Positions 1 to 11,600 of a stretch of DNA of 64,000 nucleotides are shown here, piece by piece. This DNA is from Micropterix aruncella (Eukaryota > Arthropoda > Insecta > Lepidoptera > Micropterigidae), in contig OX155971.1 of NCBI GenBank assembly GCA_944548615.1, forward strand, positions 27,020,072 to 27,084,071, in the 5' to 3' direction. Each line of letters begins with the position of its first letter. Within the stretch, counting starts at the first letter, position 1. Position numbers and translations under genes: made by a program. Below the pieces are notes generated by a model. The model did no database searches and was not told where the DNA came from. It saw only the letters and a list, made by a program, of their open reading frames with translations.

Positions 1-320
1 TTGAAGAAATATACATATTCGGTCAATACAAATGTTTAAAAAATACTTTTAAAGCATGTACATAGTTTATACATGTGCATAGTTTATACAGTACATAGTA
101 ATGTACATAGTTTGATCAACAAAAATCGATTATTTTGGTTTATTTAAAAAAATATTATTAAATAATCAATATTGTCTCCTTCAAAATAGTCCCTGTTGAA
201 TATAAATCACTTGTCTATTGTTCTAAATAGCTCAGAAACTCGATTTGTAGATGTATGCAGCTACTCTTGCGATTTTGTTTTATCGCATATATTGTCATTT
301 CAATGTTGTCATTTATTGCA
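1..320. other. AT-rich DNA, no gene seen
   Basis: No convincing coding region, RNA gene or repeat boundary was found. Short ATG-started frames are random-looking and simple AT-rich stretches dominate. Confidence 0.5.
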
Positions 321-324
321 GAGC

Positions 325-600
325 ATTTTAATTTATTTATTATTTATTTAAGAATTAATTACTATAAAACATTGATTAGCTTACAAAAATAACAGGAACC
401 GAATGGCAAAACCTTAACCTTTTGCTTATTTGTTTCTGTCACCCAACTGGGACTAGCCCGTTCTAGGGTGGACAGGACTCCAATATTACAATCAAGTTTG
501 CTTGATTGCTTGGTTGCCTACAAATGTACAAGTTTTAGTAAAAAGCTAATGACACTAAATTGCCCTAAAATGTGGTCTTCAGAATAAAATAAAAATAATA
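325..600 (-). mobile_element. LINE 3' end, family A, copy 1
   Basis: A 5'-truncated non-LTR retrotransposon tail on the minus strand, recognised by comparison within the window. Nearly the same sequence recurs at 6217-6490 and, shorter, at 48684-48835. The tail is an (AAAT)-type run on the minus strand, seen here as TTATTTATTTAAG. The body contains the paired motif CCCAACTGGGACTAG / CCGTTCTAGGGTGGAC, which also appears in altered form in the 3' UTRs of other LINEs here, for example near 18470 and 24510. No coding part survives. Confidence 0.65.
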
Positions 601-1017
601 ATAATAAAAAAATATTAAAAATATATAATAAATAAAATGCAATTCCATTATTAAATTGGCAATAAATATAATATAAAATTCGATTAAATAATATAAATAA
701 AGTTATATGTGAGAAAAGAAAGAAACAGTCATTATTATTTAATGTTATGTTTTAAGTAAAATAAGATTTAATATAAAAATACCTAGTCTAAAAGTATAAT
801 TCATTGTCAAAGTCAAATATTTTTTGGTAGTTAGTTCAATGTTAAAAAATACTTAACATATAAGTTTAAAAATATGTTAATAATTTGTAATTTGTGCACC
901 TAAGCTTGTTTTTAAAAATGTTAATAAAAGCAAGCTAATAAAAGCTTGTTTTTAAAAATGTGTTTTTACTATTACCTTATTTAAAATTGTACTCGAATAA
1001 ATCGTTTATATTATAAA

Positions 1018-1050
1018 CTAGATGTCCCGGTGAACTTCGTACCACCTAAA
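1018..1050 (-). mobile_element. Helitron-like 3' terminus
   Basis: Read on the minus strand, a short hairpin (GGTG...CACC around GTACGAAGTT) is followed by GGGACAT, then CTAG and a T. Helitrons end in a hairpin, a short spacer, CTRR and a host T. The rest of the element would lie to the right, but LINE sequence starts within about 100 bases, so only the end is supported. Confidence 0.45.
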
Positions 1051-1119
1051 ATTGATTTCATTTTAACTCTTCATAAGCGTTTATTGATCGTAATAAACCT
1101 TCTAAATCCAATTCATCGA

Positions 1120-1462
1120 ACTCTATAATATGCAAGACTCTGGAACGATCTCCCAGCAAATATACTAAACTCGCCTTCTTAACCATCGTTTAAGACTCAC
1201 CTTAAGGATTACTACCTTTCTAAGACGTAACCAGTTCTTCCCTTTCTCTCCTCTTCCTCTCCCAATTTCCTCTCCTCGGGCATTATTAGTTTTAAATTCT
1301 TCCACTTGTCTTTGTGCTATGTAATAATCTTTATTTTCACAATGCGCGCATGTACCACTATGTTTAGGTTAGTTGTAAGACATTGCCATGTGGCAATAAG
1401 CTCGCCTTTTTGTATACTCATTAAGTGCAAATAAAGAGTTACTATTATTATTATTATTATTA
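1120..1462 (+). mobile_element. LINE 3' end, family D, with RT C-terminal relic
   Basis: The last codons of a non-LTR reverse transcriptase are readable on the plus strand around 1130-1230 as ARLWNDLPANILNSPS, one stop, then PSFKTHLKDYYL. This is the usual C-terminal pattern of CR1/Jockey-type LINEs. A 3' UTR follows and ends in a (TTA)n tail near 1442-1462. The 3' UTR motif GGCAATAAGCTCGCC recurs in minus-strand form at 12840-12860 and altered at 21410-21425, so this is one LINE family with at least three copies here. The copy is 5'-truncated and dead. Confidence 0.65.
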
Positions 1463-1575
1463 ATATGGCCAAATCATGTAGGTACCTACGGGTTGAGTTT
1501 CATTTGGTGATTAAATGAAAGTCGTTTGTAATTAAAATAAATTCAATGTATTTAATTTACATGATGAAATATAAA

Positions 1576-1722
1576 TATTTTTTCGACTTTTACTTTTTCG
1601 ACTTTTTTACATTTTCGGCTTTTCTGACTTTTTCGACTTTTTCGACGTTTTCGACTTTTTCGACTTGTTTGACTTTTTGACTTTTTTGACTGTTGACTTT
1701 TTCGACTTTTCGACTTTTTGAA
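1576..1722. repeat. TTTTTCGAC minisatellite
   Basis: About 15 imperfect head-to-tail copies of a 9-base unit, TTTTTCGAC, with single-base and small length variants. On the minus strand it can be read as a lysine/valine/glutamate repeat, but there is no independent sign that it is coding. Confidence 0.85.
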
Positions 1723-2735
1723 ATTTTACACAATCGCACGGAATGAATAACAGTTATGGATGGCGCAGCTGTCAAACAATAGGATCGCCGCAAACGCCAT
1801 CTATTGAAAGTAGTCCATTTCCCAAAATGACCAATTTCGATTTTTTCGATTTTCAGTTGTTTCTTTTAATTTTTCCTAAATATTTTTTTTTTGCCTGAAT
1901 CAAGGCAAACAAAACAAAAAAATAATAATTCAAATCGGTAGAGTCATTTTCGCGATCTTGAGAGACTAACGCACGGCGATTCCTTTTTATATATAAGATT
2001 TTACCTATTATTTAACTGAATTTGTATTACATGAACCCTACTCAGGTTAGGAATCCGTTGACTACGTGATAAGAGAAATTCGAGCGTTTCTCTGTCGAAA
2101 GAGGAACGCTCGCTCTCGAATTGCTTCGGTGTCAAACGTGTTCCGCATCGACTAGGTCGTTGAAAGTCAATTTCGCCTGTCGCAATCGCCATACGGCATC
2201 TCGTTATTGCCGAGTTGAAAGCGCAGAGGCACCTCACTAGCACTGAAATGTTCTACAATAACGACACACGGTAATGACATACATTCGATTAATCTGCCCT
2301 ATAAGTGAAATGCTGTAATTCGTTTAGTGCCACTCCACAGTGCCGCAGTAATCCAGGTCAATTATTAATCTTCGTTGCCATAACAAGAACTATCTACTAA
2401 CTAGCTTTATTTGACCACCTCTTTGTGACTATTACTAATATATATTTTTCTGTGACGTTTTAAAATTTTTACAAACCTTCATGTATATTTGAGGTTTTGA
2501 TTATAAGAAATATTATTAGGCATAGGCTTAGTGTATATTATATTCTAATAATTTCAATATTTATAGTTTTGGTGATTTTTGTTAAAATTTGCTTTGTTTT
2601 TGTTCTTAGTTTATTACTAAAGATTCATATTCTTTTTTTATTATTTTTGTAAACTATTTTTACTTGTATTTTAAATATGTTGATATTTGGCCTTCTTTTT
2701 ACCATGATTTTAATGCCCTGGAATAATGTATTACT
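1723..2735. other. Unassigned stretch
   Basis: No gene is recognised. About 2050-2250 is a somewhat GC-richer island with an 80-codon minus-strand frame that matches nothing I know. The rest is AT-rich with T-runs. Confidence 0.4.
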
Positions 2736-2819
2736 TAGTTGTGGGGGGGGGGGGCATGGCACCGATAATCACATATAAGCGTGACGCAACTGACTGTCGG
2801 TTTATTAATTAAACTACTT

Positions 2820-3085
2820 GCCAACAAAACAGGAGTGTAATGTTTCCAGGTTTTATCTAGGTATGTTTTCCGTTTCTTTATTCCACCACAGCCTTTAAAC
2901 GCCTAAACCAATATAGAATTGTGTAGTATTGTTAGAATCATTATCTCATCTCGAGTGTCATAAGGTTACCTTGACTGTCAAGTAAATAGTTGTCTAAATG
3001 TCCAACTCTCCAAATGTCAATAAATTAACATAAATATATCGTGTTTAGTATCAAATAAAAGGTCTGATTATGTACATCCCGAAAA
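2820..3085 (+). repeat. Repeat R, copy 1, left part
   Basis: A dispersed repeat also found at 9730-9990 (minus), 14536-14772 plus 16204-16340, 36297-36529 plus 38318-38380, and 50180-50520 (minus). Shared landmarks are GGAGTGTAATG, TTCCACCA, GTCAATAAATTA followed by ATAAATATAT, and TACATTCCGGAAATATACA. In this copy the repeat is split after the last landmark by the (TA)n composite and resumes at about 3966-4075 with CACAAATATTTCATAA. Class unknown; no ORF. Confidence 0.65.
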
Positions 3086-3970
<885 letters not shown>

Positions 3971-4269
3971 AATACATAAACCACAAATATTTCATAAATA
4001 ACTCGTAATAAAAATAATTAATTAATAATTAGACAGTCGTGCTTTTAATCCCTTTTAATATATTTACCTGTTTCTAAGTTAGTTTTATTCCTTGTTAAAA
4101 TGTATGTATTACCAAGGTTTCATATCGCGCTTGTTGCAAACTCTGTACATTGCCATAATAAATGAATCAATCAATAAAATTCAAATTTTCCATAAATCCA
4201 AGGGCAGATTGGAAAGTTCGCGCCATAAATAATATGGAAAGTAATTTTATTTTTTAACATATTTACCCT

Positions 4270-4606
4270 CGACTTTACCATATTTTTTCAACCTTGATTC
4301 GAACACCCTAATGCTACTTTATATAAAATCAACAAACACGGGTGTACCCTTAACATGCACGTACATGATCTCGACGCTCCAAGCAAAGCCAACATAGCCC
4401 TTCCATATGTCTGTTTCACTATAATCCAAAAGTCATTTCTGAATTTGGCCTTTAAACTCTTTAATAACCTTCCCAAATCAATACGAGATTTAGATTCAAA
4501 AATCTTCCAATATGGAGTTAAACACTGGCTCATCACACATGATATTATAAGTAAACGACCTCTAAGTATAGGTCTTTCACGCAGGCTTAAACTAAGCTGG
4601 TGCTAG
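4270..4606 (+). pseudogene. LINE reverse transcriptase C-terminal relic
   Basis: A plus-strand frame of 83 codons (4355-4606) carries KSFLNLAFKLFNNLPKSIRD. This is the typical extreme C-terminus of CR1/Jockey-type reverse transcriptases (a 'YN.LP..I' block followed by a basic tail). Upstream, out-of-frame translation continues the similarity to about 4310. The palm domain and endonuclease are missing, so this is a truncated remnant. Confidence 0.6.
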
Positions 4607-4825
4607 AAATTAGGAACTTAAAAACCTTCGTTATTTTATTGGTATTGCGTTTCATTAAGAATCGATCTTAAATCTTAAAATTTTGTCTATGGCCGTTTCA
4701 AAGCGGGTTCTTAATTTTGACAGCTCGGTCACTCGCTCGCCCGCCCGCCGCGTTGTCTCGTCACCGCACGCTGACTGTCGCCACGTTTTTGATCGTTTTA
4801 AAGCGCAAAATATAGATATTTATTA

Positions 4826-5090
4826 ACGATTTATTTATTTATTTATTAGTTACATATATATTCAAATGCAAGAGCATGAAAACGAAATATAATTTACAAC
4901 CCAAAAATTACCGTTATATGCTTCTAAGTTTAGGCATACATCTGTCTGAGCACAGGCTAAATGGCGCATAAATTAAATGTAAGTTTGTTTTCCTAATGTC
5001 AAGCCGAGTAAAGAGAAACCAAGCCCGCCTTGCTAGGCGGGTATAAGTAGACCTCACTTCCTCTTATTGAAGTGCCACGGTGGTGTCAGA
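4826..5090 (-). mobile_element. LINE 3' end relic
   Basis: A (TTTA)n run at 4828-4846 marks a minus-strand (TAAA)n tail. The body contains a short hairpin (CCCGCC...GGCGGG near 5030), as in other LINE 3' UTRs in this window. No coding sequence is left. Confidence 0.45.
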
Positions 5091-5576
5091 AAAAAAAACA
5101 AATTAAATTATAAATATTAACTGAATATTTTAACCACAGGTATACTACATATGCGATACCGCTATTTTGCCGTATCCATGGCCGGCGTGGGCAGTCCTAC
5201 GAACTTTATTCTAATATTGCCTGCATAATGAAGGTAGGCAAATAATTTCGTATCCAAACCGAAGTCTTTGCCGATTGACGATTTTCAGGGGTTCATAATT
5301 GCGATATTATATCGAATATACAATCATATGGATGAAACTTTTTTTATAAAATCAGTATTCTAAATATAAATTAATCTAAAAATTAGGTAAACATGTACTT
5401 TTGTAATGGCAGTCGTAGGAATTAAATTATTTTAACAGAGATTAAATTAAGTTTATATTACTATTAGTATATATTACTTACGATAATCGGCGCTCAGAGT
5501 CCGCCAAATTTTTCATACTTTTAAAGGTGCGTATTTATTATATTGTATATTCCATCACAATTGCTCATTTAACTTA
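5091..5576. other. Unassigned stretch
   Basis: AT-rich sequence with no recognisable gene, RNA or paired repeat inside this window. Confidence 0.4.
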
Positions 5577-6025
5577 TGTTATTATTATTATTATTATTTC
5601 TTCCGTAGCCGGCGATTGGGGAGGGGGTCGCCCTCGCAGCCAATACGCTGCTGTCGGTGTCGCTGGATCTCGTACTCCATTCACGATTCGCTTCCATTCT
5701 TGACGATTTTTTGCCACGTCTAGAGTATCCCTAGCCGATAATCGTTGATTCTTAAGGTCGTCTTTGATGTTATTTAGCCAGGTTTTCTTCTGTGCCAATC
5801 GCTGAACTCTCCATTCTGTCGGACGGTCTCGTCAAAGAAGTTTACGTGGCAAGCGTTTATCGTTCATTCGGCAAACATGGCCGAACCATCGTAGTCGACG
5901 TTTTTGTTCTTCTTCTTCGATCGTTGTTACTAGATCGCATCTTTCTCTAATGGTCTCGTTTCGAATTCGGTCGCGGAGTGAGACACCGAGAATCTTTTTA
6001 ATGCCCTTAATATGCCAACTCATTG
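5577..6025 (-). pseudogene. LINE endonuclease/reverse transcriptase C-terminus (RTE-like)
   Basis: Two minus-strand frames, joined by a frameshift near 5810, give first RRLRWFGHVCRM and then QKKTWLNNIKDDL. These are hallmark C-terminal blocks of a large class of insect endonuclease-reverse transcriptase elements. The element ends in an (AAT)n tail on the minus strand (5578-5600), typical of a 5'-truncated LINE insertion. Its catalytic domain is missing. The RTE assignment is from family knowledge; another L2-like clade is possible. Confidence 0.7.
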
Positions 6026-6216
6026 CCGTAATGTTATTATTATTTGAGATTAATTCGTAAGTTAATTGCTTATGAATAACATAACATCATGACAAGATTA
6101 GAAGGTAAATTAATCGTAATCTGAGATAAGCTTGTTATTACAGACGAAATTGAGCTGCTTCAGTTAATTGTAACTTACGAGGATTACCTTGATGACTTAT
6201 TGGACCCTATTACTAC

Positions 6217-6490
6217 TTATTTATTTATTTATTTAAGAATTAATTACTATAAAACATTGATTAGCTTACAAAAATAACAGGAACCGAATGGCAAAACCTT
6301 AACCTTTTGCTTATTTATTTCTGTCACCCAACTGGGACTAGCCCGTTCTAGGGTGGACAGGACTCCAATATTACAATCAAGTTTGCTTGATTGCTTGGTT
6401 GCCTACAAATGCACAAGTTTTAGTAAAAAGCTAATGACACTAAATTTCCCTAAAATGTTGTCTTCAGAATATAATCAATAACTAAGATAA
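6217..6490 (-). mobile_element. LINE 3' end, family A, copy 2
   Basis: Almost identical to 325-600 over its length, including the tail and the CCCAACTGGGACTAG motif. The low divergence suggests both inserted fairly recently from related sources. Confidence 0.7.
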
Positions 6491-6866
6491 TAATATTATT
6501 AAATAAGTTAATTTCTTACCTATTAGCGACGAAGGTTTTAAATGTAGCAGAAATACCCCCAGCGAAAACAGATAGGTTCCTGGAAATACCATTGCTTTCG
6601 CGGAGTTCATTTCAGCAGATCGTAGCTATATGGCGCTCATCGTCCTTTTGCAGAAATCTTCAATCTCCTGCTTTTCTTGTTTTCATCTCAGCATCTTCAT
6701 CTTTCATTCTGAAATGAAAAGAAATATTTTTTAAAATTGATTTCAAGCCATTAATTTCGATGTTTGATCTGCAGCGATGCCTAATTTGTTGAAAATGATT
6801 TTTTTTCCCTATAATTTGATACGGTAATTTTACGAATTTTACCCCTCGAATGTGAGGATACCAATT

Positions 6867-7050
6867 CTAGTTGCCTGCGGCAAAATGTGTACAAAATGTA
6901 TATAAATTTATATAAATGTAAATATAAATGTAAATGTGCGCCGCTCTATAGGAATCCGCTCTATAGTAATGCTATAGCTCTATAGTAAACCCCGCTCTAT
7001 GTAAATGTAAATGTAAATGTAAATTTATATACATTTTGCCGTAGGCAACC
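6867..7050. repeat. Inverted-repeat element with TTGCC..GGCAA ends
   Basis: The left end, GTTGCCTGCGGCAAAATGT, is inverted at the right as ACATTTTGCCGTAGGCAAC, and both continue into ATATAAATTTA. The interior holds (AAATGT)n runs and four copies of GCTCTATAG-like sequence. The left edge reads CTAG just outside a small hairpin, which would also fit a minus-strand Helitron 3' end. It is non-coding. Confidence 0.55.
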
Positions 7051-7808
7051 CGAGCTAATCGCCGTTCATTTAAATATGCAGTTTGTTAATTTGTTTTTGT
7101 ATTCATTTGTTAAACTATTGTATGTACAGGTAGTATATGAGCTTTAAATTTATTCGATGGATAAAAATCGGACATTGATACTATTTTTTGGTAAATGCAA
7201 TGGATTTTATCAAATAAATAAACTTAAAGTCCTATTTTATAAACCGTCAGAGAGAATATTACAAATTTCTTCCCTTTAAATCTTATATCCTATCTCGCTC
7301 TATCCCCTAACTTATATCTTTCTCTATATATATCACTCTTTAATTTTCTTTCTCTCGTTCTCTCTCTGTCATGTGTGATTTTATTGGATTTTTTCGGGAT
7401 ATATGTTAACGAAAGCCTAATGGCGTCAGCGTTTTTGTCCATTTTGCTCGCTGATATATATTTACGGCCCACTGTAAAAAGGCGTAATGCGATCCGATGA
7501 TATTATTTGAAAAAGATTTTTGCCTGGGATGTCGTATGCCGTCTTCAGTTTTGTAGAATTCGCAAATAAACATAAATTAAATTACGTAGTAGTGCAAACA
7601 CACAAATATTCTGATAAATATTGTTTAGCGAATTGGCTCATGGAGCACTTAGGCTATCTCCAACTTAACTATGAGAAATCCGCCATATATTTGTATTACA
7701 CTAAATGTTTGCATAAAAGTGATGCAATATTACCTTATCAAAATATTCCAATCTATCAAAATCGCTTTCAGAATAATGACTTTAAATATGCATAATCACT
7801 TTTTTATA
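7051..7808. other. Unassigned stretch
   Basis: A 91-codon plus-strand frame (7520-7795) exists but resembles no family I recognise and shows no splice or promoter context, so I do not call it a gene. Confidence 0.35.
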
Positions 7809-7892
7809 ACCTAACACGGCTTGGTGGCAAAGCGGCTAGGTCGCATGATCTTACGTTGTAAGGTTCCGGGTTCGATTCCCGGCTGGGTTACA
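7809..7892 (+). pseudogene. tRNA-like sequence (SINE head or tRNA pseudogene)
   Basis: An internal RNA polymerase III A-box-like TGGCAAAGCGG lies near 7826 and a perfect B-box GGTTCGATTCC near 7869. The T arm folds as CCGGG-TTCGATT-CCCGG. The acceptor strands AACCTAA and CTGGGTT pair at most positions. The anticodon arm does not fold cleanly and the spacing between arms is wrong, so it is not a functional tRNA by eye. A tRNA-derived SINE head or a decayed tRNA gene both fit. Confidence 0.6.
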
Positions 7893-8596
7893 TTTTGAGT
7901 TGGGATAAAATTATTGGAATTGCATTTTCAATTCTATCGATCGAATGTAATATCAATACACACACTTACGCAAGTAAAAGTTACACTCACATATACATAT
8001 ACACTTTTCATAGTAGGGTTGATTGTAAGAGATTATCGTATGACATCGGGTCCTTACCTATGAAGTTGCTATTCTATGGAGAAATTATAATGCCGAAAGT
8101 ATTGTATGAAAAATATATATTTAATTATTAGAAATATTGACCCCTATCTATACAGATTTGTCATTTTAATAGGAGTTTCTTAATTCATCTGCTGTAAAAC
8201 TCTCGTGGACAGCAACTAATGAAAGCTTTGAGGGCGTTTTTCACCGACTCTTTAAAGTTGACTTTTTTCTTCCGTAAACAGTTATACAAATTCTGGTAAG
8301 TACAGTGGGTGACCAAGAGTCACTAGCCGTAACTTTTGAAATTTTGCGACCCTTTGCAATAAAATATGTGATTATACGTTGTCAAGCAGAAGCAGTGGCT
8401 ATGACTGACCAGGCTCGATTATTTAATCACAAGCTTCTCCATCATTATGTGCAGTTCTTAACAGTGCACATTTACGGTAACTATATAGCCAGACTGCAAG
8501 AAGCTGTAATAGAAAACACGTAATAAATGCACGTAAAAACAAAAAAAAATACAATCTCCATGTACAGGTATATATATACATTTTATACAGGCACCT

Positions 8597-9165
8597 ATGT
8601 CAATATTTACACTATTTACACGCAATATTTACAAGTCAATTAATAGGTTTGTTATAACCTTGAAACCTGATCGTGTTCAAAGACCATTACGTGACCTTTA
8701 TCACAAATGCAAACACGACCATGATACGATATTCCATCATGGAATGCCAGTTCCTGTCTTCCGGCTTCATCATCAGACCTTGAAACTTAATCGTGGTCAA
8801 TGTTCATTACAAGACCTTTCTAACAAGTCTAAACCGATATTCCATCACGGAATGCCAATGCCAATCTTCCGGCTTCATCATCGGACCTTGAAACCTAATC
8901 GTGGTCAAAGTTCATTCCAAGACTTTTCTAACACCTCCAAACACAGCTATGATACGATGTTCCATCATGAAGTTCCAGTTCATATCTTCCGACTCCATCA
9001 TCAGATCAGTTCAACAGTACCATATTATTGTGTTGTCATCAGAACTACATACAGCTGCTAATTTTCATGACGCTACGATCCTTGGAAGATGGTTAAATTA
9101 GTTACCTTAGATTCCATTACATAGTTAGTTACATACAGGTCGACCTAATAAAAGTGTGTTAAAAA
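8597..9165 (+). repeat. Repeat X copy 1 with a 154-codon tandem-repeat ORF
   Basis: An open frame (8597-9061) contains three tandem units of about 120, 108 and 120 bases, each encoding a block with the core IFHHGMP.P.FRLHH. The second unit lost 12 bases without breaking the frame. A second copy at 59320-59754 is also open, over 144 codons. The shared 3' flank runs through AGTTACATACAGGTCGACC and ends AATAAAAG.GTGTTAAAAA. I do not recognise the protein. The sequence resembles a dispersed lepidopteran repeat, so it could be the 3' part of a mobile element and not a host gene. Confidence 0.6.
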
Positions 9166-9172
9166 GAATAAG

Positions 9173-9720
9173 ATGGCTTTGAATGACAATTTATTTGAAT
9201 TTGAAATTCCAACTCAAACCCAAGTTACCCAAGTTCAAATTGGCCAGTGTGATGAAAAAGCAATTACATAGCTAAGGACCCAATAATGAACCCGCCCATT
9301 GTTAAATTTCTCAAAAAGGAATAGAAACAAACTTTCCCGTTTAGGCGATATAAAGAAGATAGAAAAAGTTAAAAGTATGGTATCAATACGAGAGGAAATA
9401 TCATGTTCGCTATTCCAGAAACGTTGTTAACGAATGTTAGAGAATATTTCTCAGAGGGAATCGTTGTTTTCTATCACTACCGAGTGTTATTCTTGAAACA
9501 AACGGGTGTATGTATGATAATAAGAGGACGTTGTATAAAAGGGACCTGAACACTAATAAAACACGAGCGTACAATGCCAAAGCTCCGACATTCTCTACAG
9601 GGAAAATATTGTATATAAATTGATTAAGCATAGAAAACGAAATTTAAACAGTATTTTGAATTTTTGAACGAAATAATAAAAAAATCGAGTTTAAGATGCT
9701 GAAAGAAAACACCGTTTATG
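9173..9720. other. Unassigned stretch downstream of repeat X
   Basis: A 32-residue frame (9173-9271, with several glutamine/threonine pairs) starts just after the repeat, but nothing supports expression. The rest is AT-rich and non-coding by eye. Confidence 0.3.
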
Positions 9721-9729
9721 ATAATGAAA

Positions 9730-9990
9730 TTCCCATTTTATTAACATCTATCTATAACACAACATATGTATGTGAATCCAATAAAATTTGGAAATTTAGA
9801 CAACTACTTACTTAGTATTTGGACAGTTAAGGTACCCAATGATACTCGGAATGACATAACGACTCTAGCAATAACACACACTTTTTAATCGGTCCAAATG
9901 ATTAGAAGTTATGGTGGAATAAATAATGGAAAACATAAATAGATGTAAAAATTAGATTCAATAAAAATGTAACAGTACGTTTATATTAAG
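9730..9990 (-). repeat. Repeat R, copy 2
   Basis: Minus-strand match to repeat R: the stretch GACAACTACTTACTTAGT, a GGAATGACATAACGA block and AGAAGTTATGGTGGAATA. It is divergent from copies 1 and 3. Confidence 0.55.
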
Positions 9991-9995
9991 TCGCT

Positions 9996-10750
9996 AAATC
10001 GGAAAGTTTTTCACCGATTGCTTTGAAATTTTGACAAAACGTTGCATTCCAGTAGATTAGCGTTTTAGAATAATTGATATATTCATAAAATAACTGATAA
10101 TTAATAAAAAAAAACAGTTCTCTGTAAAGTCGGTTTAATGACGATAGTTGAACGTGACAACGTCATAAGAAAATACTGATGGAATGGTTGCATTTTTCAA
10201 AAGACAATTGACACCACATTCACTTTTCCCTGCACTTCATACTTGACGAAAACATGTAAATGTATTATTGTATAGCAGCTGTCCACGCGGACGCATCGCT
10301 CACTCAAGTAGGAGAGAGACAGATGTCGAACGCTGCCGAACGCGGAGGCCGATTGTGCCTCTTTGTCGCTCCTTCCGCGCTCTCGCTTGCACTTCACGCC
10401 TTAAATGAAACGCCTCAGAGCGAGGTAACGCCGCATGAGTCATGTTTTTTCGTGCGTGCAGCCGGCTCCATCGAATTATAAGACGTTGTCACGTCAAAAA
10501 CTATTTTGAATTATTTTGTGTGGCATTGCGTTAGAAGTATGCAGAAAACACGAGAGTAAAAGTGTTCCATTTCCAAATAACATTTAGAACGCTGCCAAAT
10601 ATTGAAAATTTCGAACTCCGGTAAAGCCAAATGTAGCTATCAATGATATAATTTTTCTCGCTTAGCATTTCAATGTTTTCGATCGCATTGTTAAATTAGA
10701 TTCTCATTGCGTAGGAATAGAGCTGTGTCGTTTACCAAAGCGTTTATTTA
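9996..10750. other. Unassigned stretch with a GC-richer island
   Basis: 10260-10490 is clearly GC-richer than its surroundings but has no convincing ORF or RNA. The segment GAGCTGTGTCGTTTACC (about 10721) recurs near 11800, so this stretch and 11776-11830 share a local duplication. S copy 1 sits between the two. Confidence 0.4.
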
Positions 10751-11360
10751 TTAAGCTATTGCATAGCTTTTATCGCGGGCCTAGGCCAGCGCGGCGACCG
10801 AATGAAGAAATTTCTTAACGAAAATTAATGATTTTAAACTGCTAATTACGTCTAAACGAGTACTACTTACGATTCGAAAAAAATATATGTTATACAAGAA
10901 CATTTTCCTAATATTCTTAGGTTTGAATATTTTAGATTTTGTTTATATTACATAGTGTAATTAATTTGTGAAATTAGGTCTAACCGAACACAAAAACGCC
11001 TACTACGCTACTACTACTATCTGGCGTATTATTATGAAACCTGCACCATTTTAAAGATAATTCAATTATCTATCCTTTTATCTACGATTTTTCTCGAATA
11101 ATCCGTTTTTTTTGCTTTATCGAATAAAAAATTCGTGCGCGGCGCTCTATCGGAAGACGTTTAAATTATTCCGAATCATTTGCTACCGCAGCCGCAAATG
11201 ATTCGGAATAATTTTAAGGTTTTCCGATAGAGCGCAGTTATCTGATATCAGAAAAAATAAAATAAATAAAAAAATAATAATAATTATAATTGCATAAGTT
11301 GTTAAAAATGCTATGCAATAGCTTTACCGCGGCAGTCCCCGAGTGCCACACGTATTTTTT
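10751..11360 (+). mobile_element. S element, copy 1 (full length)
   Basis: A non-coding repeat of about 600 bases that begins AAGCTATTGCATAGC and ends GCTATGCAATAGCTT (inverted) plus a 3' part up to CACACGTAT and a T-run. Near the 3' end a conserved hairpin lies at 11142-11234. Its arms contain GCGCTCTATCGGAA and AAATTATTCCGAATCATTTG, paired with their reverse complements around the loop TACCGCAGCC. Other copies: 36530-36820 with 37429-37730, 36825-37428, 37738-38325, 51064-51659 and 52857-53447. MITE-like; transposase source unknown. Confidence 0.8.
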
Positions 11361-11384
11361 TGTTTATTTTATTTCTTGATTATT

Positions 11385-11600
11385 TATTTATTTATTTATT
11401 TATTTTATTTATCCCTAGTATTACATGATTAAATTTCCTATAGTATATTTTACATGATTTAGTCGTACATACAAAATGTGAACCCTGGAAATTTACTAAA
11501 GGCTTCGGCGGGATTTTATCACCTCACTAGGCAGAGCCTGTATTGAGGTGATATTTAGTACTGCGTTCATCTGCCGGGTGTATAGGTAATTTATTAGTTA
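11385..11600 (-). mobile_element. LINE 3' end relic
   Basis: A (TTTA)n run (11385-11405) is the complement of a (TAAA)n tail. The body contains the hairpin-like pair CACCTCACTAGGCAG / TATTGAGGTG. No coding part remains. Confidence 0.45.

Noticed and set aside
1576..1793. Lys/Val/Glu-rich minus-strand protein
   Set aside because: Explained by the 9-base minisatellite; no start context or splice signals.
5030..5050. CCCGCC...GGCGGG hairpin as a bacterial-type terminator
   Set aside because: The context is an insect LINE 3' end; intrinsic terminators do not apply.
8278..8523. 72-82-codon plus-strand frame containing LLHHYVQFLTVHIYGNY
   Set aside because: Looks somewhat protein-like, but I cannot assign it to a family and see no matching exon context; a lone host exon is possible but unsupported.
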